Assembly: GCA_023614405.1 (NCBI GenBank)
Contig: CM042685.1
Span: forward strand, 83,008,684-83,072,683
DNA: 64,000 nt
Source of the DNA: Avena insularis
Lineage: Eukaryota; Streptophyta; Magnoliopsida; Poales; Poaceae
Reading direction: 5' to 3'
Made by a program: the position numbers and the translations under genes. Within the stretch, counting starts at the first letter, position 1; each line of letters opens with the position of its first letter. Positions 10,957 through 21,930 of the stretch are shown here, one piece after another. The notes beneath the pieces are model-generated. The model was not told where the DNA came from, made no database searches, and saw nothing but the letters and a program-made list of their open reading frames with translations.

Positions 10957-13567
10957 TCATGGCGAGTGATCTTCGCGGATCCAGGTGATCTGCTGCTCGG
11001 ACCAGTTGAGGAAGCGCGGGACATCGGCCTGGGATACCGTGTTAACGGCGACGACGCGAGCAATGACCTTCTTCTCGCACTTGGTGCTGAACCCGGTGAA
11101 GGTGTGGAGCGATCCCACGTCAATGCCGAATGCCCCACCGTTTGGCGGGTGGTTGTTGGGATCCTCCCTTGCGCGTCGTGCCTTCTCGATCTCCGTCAGC
11201 GAGTGGCAGTCGGCGGTCGTGTGCATGGCAGGCTTCACCTCCCTGCCGTGGAACACACATGGCTGGTTAAGGAGAGCCATGGGGTCGAACCTCGGCTTCT
11301 CCTTGTAGTTTCCGCCATCGCGGCGCTAGCCTCCATCGCGGCGGAAGCTGTTGGGCTCGCGCGGAGCATAGCCGGCATTGGCGACGAAGGTGACTCGCCC
11401 GTCACCGCGCTGCGTTTGCCGATGAGGAGAGTGCTGCTGTAGCGTAGCTCGGGTCATCTCCCGCTGTCGTGGCCGCTCGTGCGGCGGTTTCCTCTCGACT
11501 AGTCATCGGTTTCTTGGTTTGGGTCCTCCTCCGTGTACCATTTGGCGATCTCGAGGAGGTCCGATATGTTTTTGAGTGTTTTGTACACTCGCTTGATCTT
11601 GGCGACCAAGGGCTCGTAGCGGCACGACGTCTTGAAGTAGTGAATCGCGGTGTCCGGGTGGATGCCGGTCGTGTTGTACCACATGTCCTGCCACCGCTGG
11701 AGCCAACTGCGGGTCGACGCGCGGGGTCCCTGGACGGATCGCTCGAGGTCCTCGATGGTGGTGGAGCGGGTGTGGGAGCCCTCGAAGTGCCTGACAAAGG
11801 CGTCGCACATTTCCTCCCACGAGTCAATGCTGTCTGCGGGGAGGGTGTTGATCCATTGCCGACACGCTCCCTCAATCATCAGGGGAGGTAGAGAGCGGCG
11901 AGCAGGCCGGTGTGGCCGGCGATTCCCATCGCCATGAGGTACGTGTCTAGCCACACGGAGGGGTCGTACTTCTCGATCTCCTTCGCGCTTTGAAGTTTAC
12001 CGGGTACTTTTCGCCTTAGATCATTGGTCCGAAGCACTGGGGGCCGACTCGGTTGAGCGACCCTCTCGGCTTGCCGTCGCGGCGATTGGTGAGGGTGTGC
12101 CTCAGGTCGTCAGGCTAGCGTGCGTGCCAGCTCTGGTTGTTGATGATGTGGGTCCGCGTGTTGATTGGCTGCCCGTTGGCAGCGACCATGTTGTTCGTCG
12201 GTCGCGGGTCGTTGGTGGAGAGTGCCGCATTCGCGGGTCGAGGTTGGAGTTGCAGGGGCTCGGGAGGGGGGGGAGGGCAATTTAAGGTGTTTGCCATTGA
12301 TGGCGGCCGCTCGAGGCCGCCCTGCTTCCTGACGAGCGGGAGTACACGCGTCCCCGCGAGTCTGCTCTCGCGGCTTGTGGCTCGACGGCCTTGGCGAGTA
12401 GGGCCCTGGTGTACTGGATCTGCAGGGCGCCTTCCCTGGTCACGTTGATGTTATCGACCGCGGCTCGACTCGCGATGACGTTGTCCATCAGAGTAGAAAA
12501 CAGCGGGAGGCCGTTCGCATCCCGCTCCTGCGTGGAGATCATGATCCGCGGTTGGTTTGGAGGTGGCGTGCGGCCGGGCGGCGGTAGGGGTGCGCCGTTC
12601 GCTGACGCGCCTGGTGGTGATCGAGCACTTCCTCCCGGTGGCGCGTTTTTGCAGATTACGTGGTCGGCCGCGCGGGCCGGGTCGTTATCGTCGTCGAAGT
12701 TCAGGGCGCGACCCTGAACGGTGGGGTTCAGGCGCGACCTGATGCGGAGCTGGTGATAGCGCGAGAGCTCCTGCGCCGTCACCTGCTCGAGGCGAATTTT
12801 TTTGCGCTCGGCCTGATCTTTGCGGACCGCGTCCGCCAGTCGCAGGCGGAGTTCTTCGACCTCCGTCACCGTAGCGGTCGGCGGGATCAGCATAGAGAAG
12901 GGGTTTGGCTGGGCCTCAGCGCCGCTCGCCATGTAGGTCGCGACATTGCGACCGGATACAGCGTGGAATGAGCCGGAGTTCTCCGGCCTGGAGTCGGAGT
13001 CGAAGATCCTAAGGATGGAGGGGTCCTCGAAGTCTCCCACGTTGGAGACCTGGGTGATGGAGCCCGCGGATGACGCGGTGATGATGTATCCGGCGACTGC
13101 GCCGGGGTCGCCAAGTTGGCGTCGTCGTTGAGGGCCGCATCGTCCGCGACCACAGTGGTTTCATCCACGTTGTTGTTGGCCAAGTCATACTCGGAGGCGA
13201 GGCGGTGGATGGTGCGAACCTGACTCTCAAAGAGTCGGTCGCACGGTGGTGACTCACGGATGCGAGCCAAGTCCTCCGACACGATGGTGTTGGTGAAGCC
13301 AAGGAAGAGGCTGATCGTGCCGATCGGCATGATCACGCTGTGCGTGATGGGGCGCACCGCCGGGACGTAGCTACTCGGCAAGATCTGGAAGATCTCGCCG
13401 ATCGTGATCATGCGGCCGGTGGCGACCGTCTCGTTGATGGGAAGATTGGATCTCGCCGCAAAACACCGGCCTGACCCCACGGTGGGTGCCACTATCGTGG
13501 GAATGGCCATGACAGATGCTGCAATTGGCAGCGAGTAGTAGAACGAGGGGCAAGGGCGGCCAGCCAT
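10957..13567 (-). pseudogene. gag: gag polyprotein of GYP-B1, decayed
   Basis: Starts at ATG 13565-13567 within the LTR (MAGRPCPSFYY) and reads through the PBS. N-terminal block ETVATGRM...PIGTISLFLGF (12887-13567) matches GYP-B2. Next come a proline-rich and charged segment (12282-13040, another frame), a gag core at 11499-11954 (RQWINTLPADSIDSWEEM, FVRHFEGSHTR, SWLQRWQDMWYN) and a C-terminal zinc motif CVFHGREVKPAMHTTADC (11206-11259). Several stops break the frame (TAG near 11330, 11510 and 12115; TAA near 12020). Role: particle formation and RNA binding. Confidence 0.85.
13474..13491 (-). other. Primer-binding site, tRNA-Lys type
   Basis: Minus strand TGGCACCCACCGTGGGGT: matches the tRNA-Lys complement at 16 of 18 positions, with two differences from the perfect sites in GYP-A and GYP-B2. 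Confidence 0.82.
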
Positions 13568-13983
13568 CTGCGGTGCGAGATGAGGGCGGAGACACAAGGG
13601 TTTACCCAGGTTCGCCCCCCGGAGGGTAAAGACCTACTCCTGCTAGATTGTATTGATGAGAGAGTACAAAGGGCGAGCTCGACGACTAGGCGGCGAGTCG
13701 CATGGGGTGTATGATGGATCGTGCCCTCTATGCATACCCTAGGGAGGTTTATATAGGCTTACCTCGCTAGGGTTTACAGATCTAGAACCAAATTAGTTAA
13801 GGATTCGGAGGGTGCTTGACCTAATCCGACTGGGCCTAGCTACGCTTCTGGGCTTTCAGCTTCTAGTTGCCTGGCTCCTTGTTGGGTCTTGATCCAGTCG
13901 CCGTCCTGCAGGCCCACTCGCTGGCAGCTTGGGCCAATAGGAAACGTCCTGCTGGGTACACCCCACTCACCATATCCCCATTA
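13493..13983 (-). repeat. 5' LTR of GYP-B1
   Basis: 491 bp. The termini are degraded (TG and CA mutated to TA at both ends), but alignment with the GYP-B2 LTR (489 bp; starts TGATGGGGATATG, ends ACGACA) fixes the borders. It contains a CTATATAAA box and the gag ATG (13565-13567). Confidence 0.85.
13748..13756 (-). promoter_or_regulatory. TATA box of GYP-B1 LTR
   Basis: CTATATAAA on the minus strand, identical to the box in the GYP-B2 LTR (62612-62620). Confidence 0.7.
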
Positions 13984-15470
13984 GTAAGGAAATATTCTCG
14001 GAATTGGACGGGACAAAATCCAAAGTCAATTTTTCACCGAGGAGAACATAGAGTCCAGAGGAGAGACGGAGGGGTGCCACAGGGCGGCTGCACCCCCAGG
14101 CATGGGCCCACCCTGGGCCACGCCTGGGCAGGGTGTGGGCCCCCCTGGCCGGCCTCCTGCCTTGCCTCTTTGCATATAAGAAGCCCCCGATGCTTAAACC
14201 CTAAGCACCCTATCAATATCCCATGAAACCGTCTGTAGCCGCCACCACCATCGTCCCTAGATCAGGGGGATCTGATGCTCTTCCCGGCACCCTGCCGGAG
14301 GGGAAATCATCCCGGAGGCCTTCTTCTTCATCATGCCAGCCTCCGGTATGAAGCGTGAGTAGTTCCACCTTGGACTACGGGTCCATGTAGTAGCTAGATG
14401 GTTGTATCTCCTCCCTTGTGCTTTCATGTCTAGATCTTGTGAGCTCTGTTCATGATCAAGATCTCATCTATTTGTAATCATGCATGTTGTGTTTGGGGGG
14501 ATCCAATGGATATTGAGATTACTATGTCAAATCGATTAATGGTTTTGTCTTATTGATTCTATCATGTCTGTGTTGTTTGTGATCTTGCATGCCCTTTGTT
14601 GTTAGTAGCTATGTTGGCCAAGTAGTTTCTAGTGACTCCAAGAGGGGGTATTTATGCTGATAGTGGGTTCATGCCTCTATTTAATCAGGGGAAGTGACAG
14701 AAATCTCTAAGGTTGTAGATGTGATGTTGCCACTAGGGAGAAAACAACGGTCTCTTGTTCATGGAACAAGTGGATTGTTACCTTACACACTTTGCTTAAA
14801 GCAGTTGTCTGTTGCTTGCAACTTAATACTGGAGGGGGTTCAGATGATAACCCAAAGGTGGACTTCTAGTCATAGATGTAGTTGGATGGCGGTCTATGTT
14901 TATTGTTGTATTGCCCAATCGAATCTCAGAGGATCTTTTTGTCTAGTATTACATTGTTAAGCCTTGCTCAGTCCTGTCAATTGCCCAGCTGTAATTTGTT
15001 TATCCAGCATGCCATGTTTGTTTATCTAAGGAGAACACCTCTAGTGAACTATGAACCCCGGTCCAATCTGTACCATTGATACATCTTCCACTGTTACCAT
15101 TTACTTGCTGCAAACATCTTTCACCTTCCACACCATATAGTTAACCCTTTGTTACAACAACCAGTGAGATTGACAACTTCACTGTTAGTTGGGGCAAAGT
15201 CTTGAGTTTGTGTTATGTAGGTTTCCACGTTGCTTGCAACACCTTTGAGACGTTTCCTTCCTCCTACTGGTTCGATAACCTCGGTTTCTTACAAAGGGAA
15301 AACTTGCTGTTGTGCTGCATCATACCTTGCTCTTGGGGTTTCCCAACGAAGTGCTCCATGTTGACGCAGCACCATCAGGGCGCGTGGAGGTGCTTTGTGC
15401 CACGAGGGATCATTGGTGACCTGGAGGTGTTGGACAGTTGGCTTGTTGATTGTATGCACTATTTTTATTT
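13984..15470 (+). repeat. LTR fragment of a third Gypsy family
   Basis: Non-coding. The GC-rich block with repeated GGGCCCACC/GCCTGGGCAGGG words, then GCATATAAGAAG and AAACCCTAAGC leader-like text, has the layout of a grass Gypsy LTR promoter. The end (about 15080-15360) resembles, from memory, the 3' part of Triticeae Gypsy LTRs (TTGGGGCAAAGT, CCTACTGGTTCGATAACC, CATACCTTGCTCTTGGGG). The left part was displaced by GYP-B1. No adjacent PBS or pol remains, so this is a relic. Small ORFs in it are not credible genes. Confidence 0.65.
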
Positions 15471-15479
15471 GATTTAATG

Positions 15480-16186
15480 TATGAGGAGTGTTGGTCTGGT
15501 CATTTGAATTTCTGGTCTGTTTATTTGAAATTTTGGTCAGTTCATTTTGAAATCTGGTCTGTATCATTTTGCAATGAAAATTGATTTGTTATTTGTCCAG
15601 AAATTTCTGGGCTTCAAACGTTACTTGCATGTACAACCTGAATATCATCTCAAATGAGTTGGGTTTTAAAAAGGCTAGCCCAATGACTCATTGTGTAACA
15701 AAGTATCTGATTGAAAATTGTAAAAGGCTGATGGCAGGCCTGAAAATAATTGGACTTTTAATATGCCAAGGCCCAAATAATAAGAAATGGATCGTAAATA
15801 GGCTAAGGACTAAAATGAAATGTACTGTAAAATCCCTGGACCAAGAATTAATGGGCTCGACCCATATAAGCGACCAAATTGGGCTGGGCTAAATTTACAT
15901 TACGATGATTTCGTTTCGTCACAATTTTGCCACGACGGATTAGCCACGTAGGATCTAACGTGGCTAGGCTAGACTGCTTGTGATGATATTGGATAGTCAT
16001 AGAGGTTATGACGATTTAATATCTACATAGACGATTATGACGATTTCAAAAAAAACTCGTTGTATGCAATTACTGACGCTCAGTTTTTGACGATATGTTT
16101 TTTATCATAAGACTGTCATATACTGTAGACAATGATGATTCAGTGACAAAAATGGAGGGTCATGTATCAACAGATTCCTTGTAGTG
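15480..16186 (-). mobile_element. One end of a CACTA DNA transposon
   Basis: The minus strand from 16186 reads CACTACAAGGAATCTGTTGA, the CACTACAAG terminus of grass CACTA elements. Inside are several subterminal TGACGAT/ATGACGATTT words (about 16008-16100), as expected for the transposase-binding repeats of this superfamily. The next three bases (AGC, 16187-16189) would be the target duplication. No opposite CACTA end is seen, so this is a truncated or partly deleted copy. The left border is approximate. Confidence 0.7.
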
Positions 16187-16901
16187 AGCTCTCTCCTTTC
16201 TCTCCGCGCGCACGGTCAATCTGCCTCTCCTCTAGGGAGCCATGACTAATGCAGATTAGGAAGGTGGGGCCAGGAGGAACAAGAAAGTGATGGGCGGGGG
16301 AGAATGGTCAAAGAGCTAGTATGTGGTATAGTCTTATACAAGACCACAGTTTACTTCAGTGATATCTCAACCTACATCCACCGTTCATTTGTTAATCGAT
16401 GGGATATGTTGCTTCATTCTCAAAGAAGCGACTCTGGAAGAACCAGGGAATAAAACCCCACAGTCCACATGATGGGACTCAATTGGTCTAGCTTTAATGA
16501 GATGGACGGTTCAACGGGGGCTTCGACGCGTGCCACCTAGTATTCCATGGATAAAGGGGCCGGGGTGGGACTATGACGGAGAAAGTAATTACAGGCTGCA
16601 CGTCCAGCAGCGTGCGTGCATGCTCAAGGGGTTGTCATGACGTGCGCAACTACTGCACGGACACAACATGCTGAAACGTTCAACTCCACGTCGATAGCAT
16701 GCACTAGACACTTCCCGACGGTGCCACATGGCGCATTTTGTGATTTGTTACATGACAAAATTCCCAGTACGTAGATATTTTACGATGTAGCACAATTTTT
16801 ATGTGACTAGACTGTGAGATGCTCCAGGTGCCCCTGATAGGATTGGCACCCAACTCTGCGTACTCGCCATCACACATTGCCGAACAACTTCCTCGTGCAG
16901 G
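16187..16901. other. Unassigned stretch
   Basis: 715 bp of mixed composition with no convincing ORF, LTR or terminal repeat. The only open frames are short and out of keeping with coding sequence. It may be old intergenic DNA or the upstream region of the ORF at 17061. Confidence 0.5.
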
Positions 16902-17060
16902 ATGGAACCGTGCTGTGGCAGTGGAAGATCCTTGCCGGTGGCTGAACATCCTGCGTCACCTGCTTTTCGCGGCATCGTTCGTGCCTGCCGGCAGCCATCT
17001 GAGGCACCACAATATGTCCAGCCGCCCCTGGATCCATCGACATCGGCGCTCGAGGACACC

Positions 17061-17420
17061 ATGACATTGAAGCTTGTCATACACGCCGCACCCGAGAAGC
17101 GCGTTGCACCGCCAGAGACAGAGGAGCACCAAGCAGCAGCTAAGACAGAGGAGCACCTAAGGAAAGGATGCGAGACCACCATGAAGAAGGGCAGGAGGAA
17201 TAGAGGAGCCAGCAACGAGGATGATTCTGACTCGGGCAACGAGGAGGCGTTCATGGAGCATTTGGATGCAGAAGCGAAGGAGAGTGACGTCGACTCGTGG
17301 GACTACGAGGAGGAGGACTTCGACAAGGAGAGGGCGTGTATATACGAGGAGGGAGTTGCCGACGAGTCATCAGAGGACACCGCCACTACCACCGATGACG
17401 ACGACGAGGACGACGAGTAA
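17061..17420 (+). CDS. Hypothetical acidic protein (119 residues)
   Basis: The frame is open from 16902, but I prefer the ATG at 17061 (MTLKLVIHAAPEKR), because the preceding part has no protein-like character. The product is charged: a Glu/Lys-rich middle (TEEHQAAAKTEEHLRKG), a short basic patch (KKGRRNRG) and a long Asp/Glu-rich tail (YEEEDFDKER, DDDDEDDE). The first residues vaguely recall plant DUF674 proteins, but nothing after them does. It could be a gene fragment carried by a transposon or a chance ORF in a CAG/GAG-rich stretch. No intron or promoter can be shown. Confidence 0.3.
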   Translation: MTLKLVIHAAPEKRVAPPETEEHQAAAKTEEHLRKGCETTMKKGRRNRGASNEDDSDSGNEEAFMEHLDAEAKESDVDSWDYEEEDFDKERACIYEEGVADESSEDTATTTDDDDEDDE

Positions 17421-17585
17421 TGTTCTGTTGTTAGTATTGTTATTACATATTTAACTGCCACGTCCTGCATTGTAATTGTTGTAACTACCATGTCGTGTGT
17501 AATAATATTGGGATGTTGCTACTATAACAATTTCGTGTGGCTGTTAGATCAAATAGGATCAACGGTTGGCTGGCACGATCCATGG

Positions 17586-19459
17586 GTTTCGCCTTTTTTT
17601 TGGGCAGCACCAAACGAAATATAAAAAAAATAAAAAATATGAAAATGGCTCCTGAATCCCTTGCATGTGACCCGCTGCCCTCATAAAATCATCAGCAAGG
17701 CATACTAGGTCCTTTGGCACCCAAGGCACCACCAGTATGTCTATCGAGTGTGAGTTAACATGGCTTCCAACCCTAGATTCCCCCGCCTCACTGCCCAGAA
17801 CATGGAACCACTCCATGGATTGAGCCCAAACCTGGCACCTAGCTCCCTCTTGGCATCGCAAGAGACTTCTCCAACTAGAGATTTTGTGGTCATTTGGAGA
17901 AATCTCGACTTTCCATTTTCTGAACCCGAAAAACCAGTGTTTCCCAAAGGAGGTGCAAGATTAGGGCGCGCCCATGGGACCGAGGAAATTTCCACGCATG
18001 CTACACCATGGTGTATGGCCATTCCCAGGAGGTGGGTATTTATCTCGTGGTGCAAGCATATACTGTATTTTTTTGAGTTACGGCCCGATAAATGCGGTTT
18101 CTAACCATATGTACCCTATAAGACACTCTAATTTTTTAGGGAAAAATAGTTTGGGGTTCCCCATGGGGTACCTCGGCTGAATGCATGCATGTGTTCAAGC
18201 TTGCATCGACCGTCGCGTTGCCGCGGTAGCCGGCGGGTTTCACTGTTTTTTTGGGCAGCACCAAACAAAATAAAAAAATAAAAAAAATGTGAAAACGGCT
18301 CCTGGAGCCCTTGCATGTGACCCACTGCCCTCATAAAATTATAGGAAAGGCATACCAGATCCTTTGGCACCCAAGGCACCACCAGGATGTCTATCGAGTG
18401 TGAGTTAACAGGCTTCCAACCCTAGATTCCCCCTCGCTGCCCAGAACATGGAACCACTCCATGGATTGAGACCAAACCCGGCACCTAGCTCCCTCTCAGC
18501 ATCGCAAGCGACTTCTCCAACTAGAGATTTCATGGTCATTTGGAGAAATCTCGACTTTCCATTTTCAAAACCCGAAAAACCGGTGTTTTCCCAAAGTAGG
18601 TGCAAGATTAGGGCATGCCCATGGGCCCGAGGCATTTCCATGCATGCTACACCATGGTGCATGGCCATTCCCAGGAGGTGGGTATTTATCTCGTGGTGTA
18701 AGCATATACTATATTTTTTTTGAGTTACGGCCCAGTAAATGCGGTTTGTAACCATATGTACCCTATAAGACACTCTCATTTTTAGGGAAAAATGGTTTGG
18801 GGTGCCACATGGGGTACCTAGGCTGGATGCATGCCTGGGTCCAAGATTGCACTGGCTGTCGCTTTTCCACGGCCGCTGGCGGGTTTCACTTTTTTTTTGT
18901 GCAGCACCAAACAAAATCTAAATAAAATTAAAAAAGTGAAAATGGCTCCTAGAGCCCTTGCATGTGACCCACTGCCCTTATAAAATAATAGGCAAGGCAT
19001 ACCAGGTCCTTTGGCACCCAAGGCACCACCAGAATTTCTATCGAGTGTGACTTAACATGGCTTCCAACCCTAGATTCGCCCCCTCGCTTCCTAGAACATG
19101 GAACCACTCCATGGATTGATCCCAAACCTTGCACCTAGCTCCCTCTCAACATCGCAAGCAACTTCTCCAACTAGAGATTTCATCGTGATTTGGAGAAATC
19201 TCGACTTTCCATTTTCTGAATCCGAAAAACTGGTGTTTTCCCAAAGGAGGTGCAAGATTAGGGCGAGCCCATGGGCCCGAGGCAATTTCCATGCATTCTA
19301 CACCCATGGGCATCGCAAGTGACTTCTCCAACTAGATATTTTGTGGTCATTTGGAGAAATCTTGACTTTCTATTTTCTGGACCCAAAAACCGGTGTTTCC
19401 CAAAGGAGGTAAAAGATTAGGGCACACCCATGGGCCTGAGGCAATTTCCACGCATACTG
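17586..19459. repeat. Tandem array, ~650-bp monomer, about 2.9 copies
   Basis: The landmark GGGCAGCACCAAAC recurs at 17602 and 18253, with a variant (GTGCAGCACCAAAC) at 18899: spacings 651 and 646 bp. Each unit keeps the same order of landmarks: CCCTTGCATGTGACCC, CCAACCCTAGATTC, GGAACCACTCCATGG, CTTCTCCAACTAGA, GCAAGATTAGGGC, CATGGTG(T/C)ATGGCC, ACCATATGTACCC. The third copy jumps at about 19310 back to an earlier landmark, giving a partial fourth copy that ends at 19459. The repeated open frames on both strands are by-products. Satellite-like, or an internal repeat of an unrecognised transposon. Confidence 0.85.
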
Positions 19460-19960
19460 GCCAATGAGCTTCAAGAAGGAGCGTGAGGTGTTGCTTTGGC
19501 TTTGCAGAGCTCACCGTCCGGAGATCCACCTGGATCTGCGGAACCACAAAGGGAGGCAGCGCTTCTGGGAAGTCCCTAGGCGTACGCCCTCCACCGTTCC
19601 TATAGAAGGTTTATTAAAGATTTCTCCATGATATCAAAACCTCTTACTAATATTCTCCAAAAAGATGTACCTTTTGTTTTTTATGATGATTGTAATGAAG
19701 CTTTTGAAACTCTAAAGAAAGCTTTAACTACTGCTCCTATTGTCCAACCACCTGATTGAAATATACCATTTGAAATTATGTGTGATGCTAGTGATTTTCC
19801 TGTAGGTGTTTTTCTTGGACAAGTGCCGAACTCATGAAGAGTAACGCCGCCGGGCTCGTCCTCATCAATTCATACTCGGAAGAGGCGGACGGGGACATGG
19901 AGGACGTCGTTCATGATGAAGACAGCGGGAGCATCATAGTCGATTATGGTCGCTTGAGTC
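19460..19960 (+). pseudogene. Patchwork with Gypsy RT/RNase H fragment
   Basis: Positions 19600-19830 encode a fragment of Gypsy RT connection and RNase H (SMISKPLTNILQKDVPF, EAFETLKKALTTAPIV, IMCDASDFPVGVFLGQ), with a TGA where Trp is expected near 19758. On either side are short open stretches of different character: 19466-19600 (FKKEREVLLWLCRAHRPEI) and 19830-19960 (MKSNAAGLVLINSYSEEA). These look like unrelated gene pieces joined to the RT fragment. The lineage of the fragment differs from GYP-A/B/C, whose equivalent region reads differently. Confidence 0.65.
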
Positions 19961-20020
19961 TAAATTTAATCTATGTATGGTAGCTTTAATGACGTCTTCT
20001 GATAAAATGGCCAAGTTGTA

Positions 20021-20357
20021 AGAGCATGTACAACGTTGTTTGAGTCTAGCAAAAATCATAGACACGAGTCTAGCAGAGGGAAATATGTTACAACGTTTAG
20101 ACACACTGATTGGCCCCACTGTTAAAATAAAAAACCTATTTAAAAGGGCCCTTTTCCTATTTTTTCTTCTTGTCAAATCTCTTTTCTTGTACATAGTCGG
20201 TTGAGTCTAAACAAAATCTTAGACACGAGTCTAGAAAAACCAAGTATGCTCCGGCGTTTAGACACACCGGTAGGCCCCTCTACTGGAATAAAAAACCTAT
20301 TTATGAAGACTCTTTTCTTATCCTTTTTTTCTTGCCAAAGCTTTTTTCCTCTTAGAG
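20021..20357. repeat. 161-bp tandem duplication, two diverged copies
   Basis: GAGTCTA..CAAAATC.TAGACACGAGTCTAG occurs at 20042 and 20203 (161 bp apart). In each copy it is followed by a GTTTAGACACAC block, a GGCCCC block and AATAAAAAACCTATTTA. AGAGCAT occurs at the start of the array and again at about 20355. It may be a MITE-derived duplication; no clear terminal inverted repeat or TSD was found. Confidence 0.65.
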
Positions 20358-20856
20358 CATCAATGCCCCTGACGTAGCCGATGCGAGCATAAGACGTCGC
20401 TGACAAAGACGAGGCAAGGCTGATGGGACGGTATGATGTCTCTTTTCCCAACACTTGATGGCACAGTCATAATGTTGGAGTGCGTCAGAGGAGAAGGAGA
20501 CGCGCATGTCTTGTTGTTTGAGATGGGAATACAAGGGAGGTGGGCCTCACCAACTCCATGGAACGTCCATAATTTTGGTCGTTGAACTGTTATAAATCCA
20601 TGATTATTGTTTATGGATAATCTATTTAAAAATTAATGTACTATCTAACGACCTGGAATCTGGTCGACACCACATATCACATACCCGTTACAAGTACCAG
20701 ATATAAATAAATTTCAATGAAAATTCAAGAAACGATGTTACTGTGCCACTTTCTCTCTGCTCCTCTTATTACTATTCAATCCCGCGCTGCACTAAACAAT
20801 AGTTCATGAGGACTGCAACAAAAATGATCAAAATGCCAAGTAAAACTAGTTTAAAG
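20358..20856. other. 3' flank of MULE gene, unassigned
   Basis: About 500 bp, AT-rich towards the MULE side. It should contain the MULE 3' UTR and terminal inverted repeat, but I could not match a terminal repeat to the far side of the element by eye. Confidence 0.4.
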
Positions 20857-21930
20857 CTTACCTTTCGTCCGGAGAATCGTACAGAGACGAAATTGACAGG
20901 GATTTATTGTTTCTCCTGCAGTTAGCTGAAATATCCTCAAGAACATCCTCAATCACCCCAGCAACTTCTTCATATTCAAACTCAACTCCATTATTATCGT
21001 TTCCCTTATGCTCCTGCTTACCCTTTTGTTTCTTTTTGCCCCTATCCCCGTCGGCACGTCCACGTCCTCAACCAATTGCTGCTTACCAACATTTCCCTCC
21101 ACATGTGCATCACCATTTTCCTTCACATGTAGCACTTCCTCCACGTCATCTCGTTGCGCTTCCTCCAGTTCTGTCTGAGAAGTCTCATCTTGTGCCTGCG
21201 TGATGTGAACGGGGACAAGGTTAGCATCTCTGAAATCACATGGAACTAGGTTTTTGCATAGCCTCTTGATACGACCCAACCATCCACACTGTTTGCATTT
21301 CCGCTTCCTTGCTCCTTGTTTTGAACCTTTTGCAGTGAAAGCTTCGGTCCTTTCCTTTCTAGGCCTCTCAGGTGGCCTCCAAAGAACTGGTGGTTTGAGT
21401 TTGAACCTTGGATCGACTGTCTCCCAATCATTTTCATCATCAATAGGTGGTACATTTTCTACATAAGTTGCTGCAAACTTGTCCACAGAGAAATAGTTAT
21501 GAACATAGTTCTCTATTTCAGCACCTCTACCTCTCAGCTTTAAGATGAAGTGCAGTGCATGGTGGCATGGCAGACCGGTAACTTTCCAGTTCCTGCATGA
21601 ACAAGTCTTGTTACCAATTTCTATAGTAAACCTCCATTCAGTTCCATGCTTGTATTGTGCATAAACCTCAACCAATGTATTGGAACTTCTGACCATCCTC
21701 GTCTTTATCGTTCTCATTGCCCTGGTTCTTGCATTCAGTAATAAAACCACCTTTGGAACTATTTTATGGCCTACAAATTTTCTCGCACAAATTCTCTGCC
21801 TAAAATCTATCTTCACCATTATACACTGTCTTATTGCATCTAACAAAATAACAATTGCAAGTGACTTCATGCTCCTAATCTTAGCATTGAACCTTTCTGT
21901 CAGATTAATGCTAACAAAATCAACTTTGCT
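20857..21930 (-). pseudogene. MULE transposase, C-terminal part (SWIM finger)
   Basis: C-terminal portion of a Mutator-like transposase (MuDR/MURA family), continued from the other side of GYP-C at 59244. It opens KVDFVSINLTERFNAKIR, typical of the post-catalytic MULE region. A complete SWIM zinc finger, CSCRNWKVTGLPCHHALHF (C-x-C-x9-C-x-H), lies at about 21545-21605. A C-terminal zinc knuckle reads CKQCGWLGRIKRLC, with Arg at the usual His position. The open frame stops at 20953, but a shifted frame gives a better acidic tail (GVEFEYEEVAGVIEDVLED) to a TAA at about 20857, so a frameshift near 21050 is likely. AAAG-GTAAGC there could alternatively be a splice donor. Confidence 0.85.

Larger units (their letters stand above)
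4817..13983 (-). mobile_element. GYP-B1: Ty3/Gypsy retrotransposon with antisense gene
   Basis: Minus-strand element with 5' LTR (13493-13983), tRNA-Lys PBS, gag, protease, RT, RNase H, integrase and a spliced antisense gene between integrase and the missing 3' LTR. Its left part is cut by GYP-A at 4816/4817. The flank after its 5' LTR is GTAAG (13984-13988). It is the same family as GYP-B2 at 62388 (near-parallel gag N-termini, same LTR start and TATA). In-frame stops are mostly TAG. An older, inactive copy that landed in another Gypsy LTR (13984-15470). Confidence 0.9.

Noticed and set aside
14694..14960. Small plus-strand ORF in the LTR fragment
   Set aside because: Short, no motif, and inside sequence that matches the layout of a Gypsy LTR.
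17586..19459. Array ORFs (for example 18405-18914 minus, 17760-18104 plus) as a gene family
   Set aside because: They recur because the DNA is a tandem repeat, have overlapping frames on both strands and are not conserved in frame between units.
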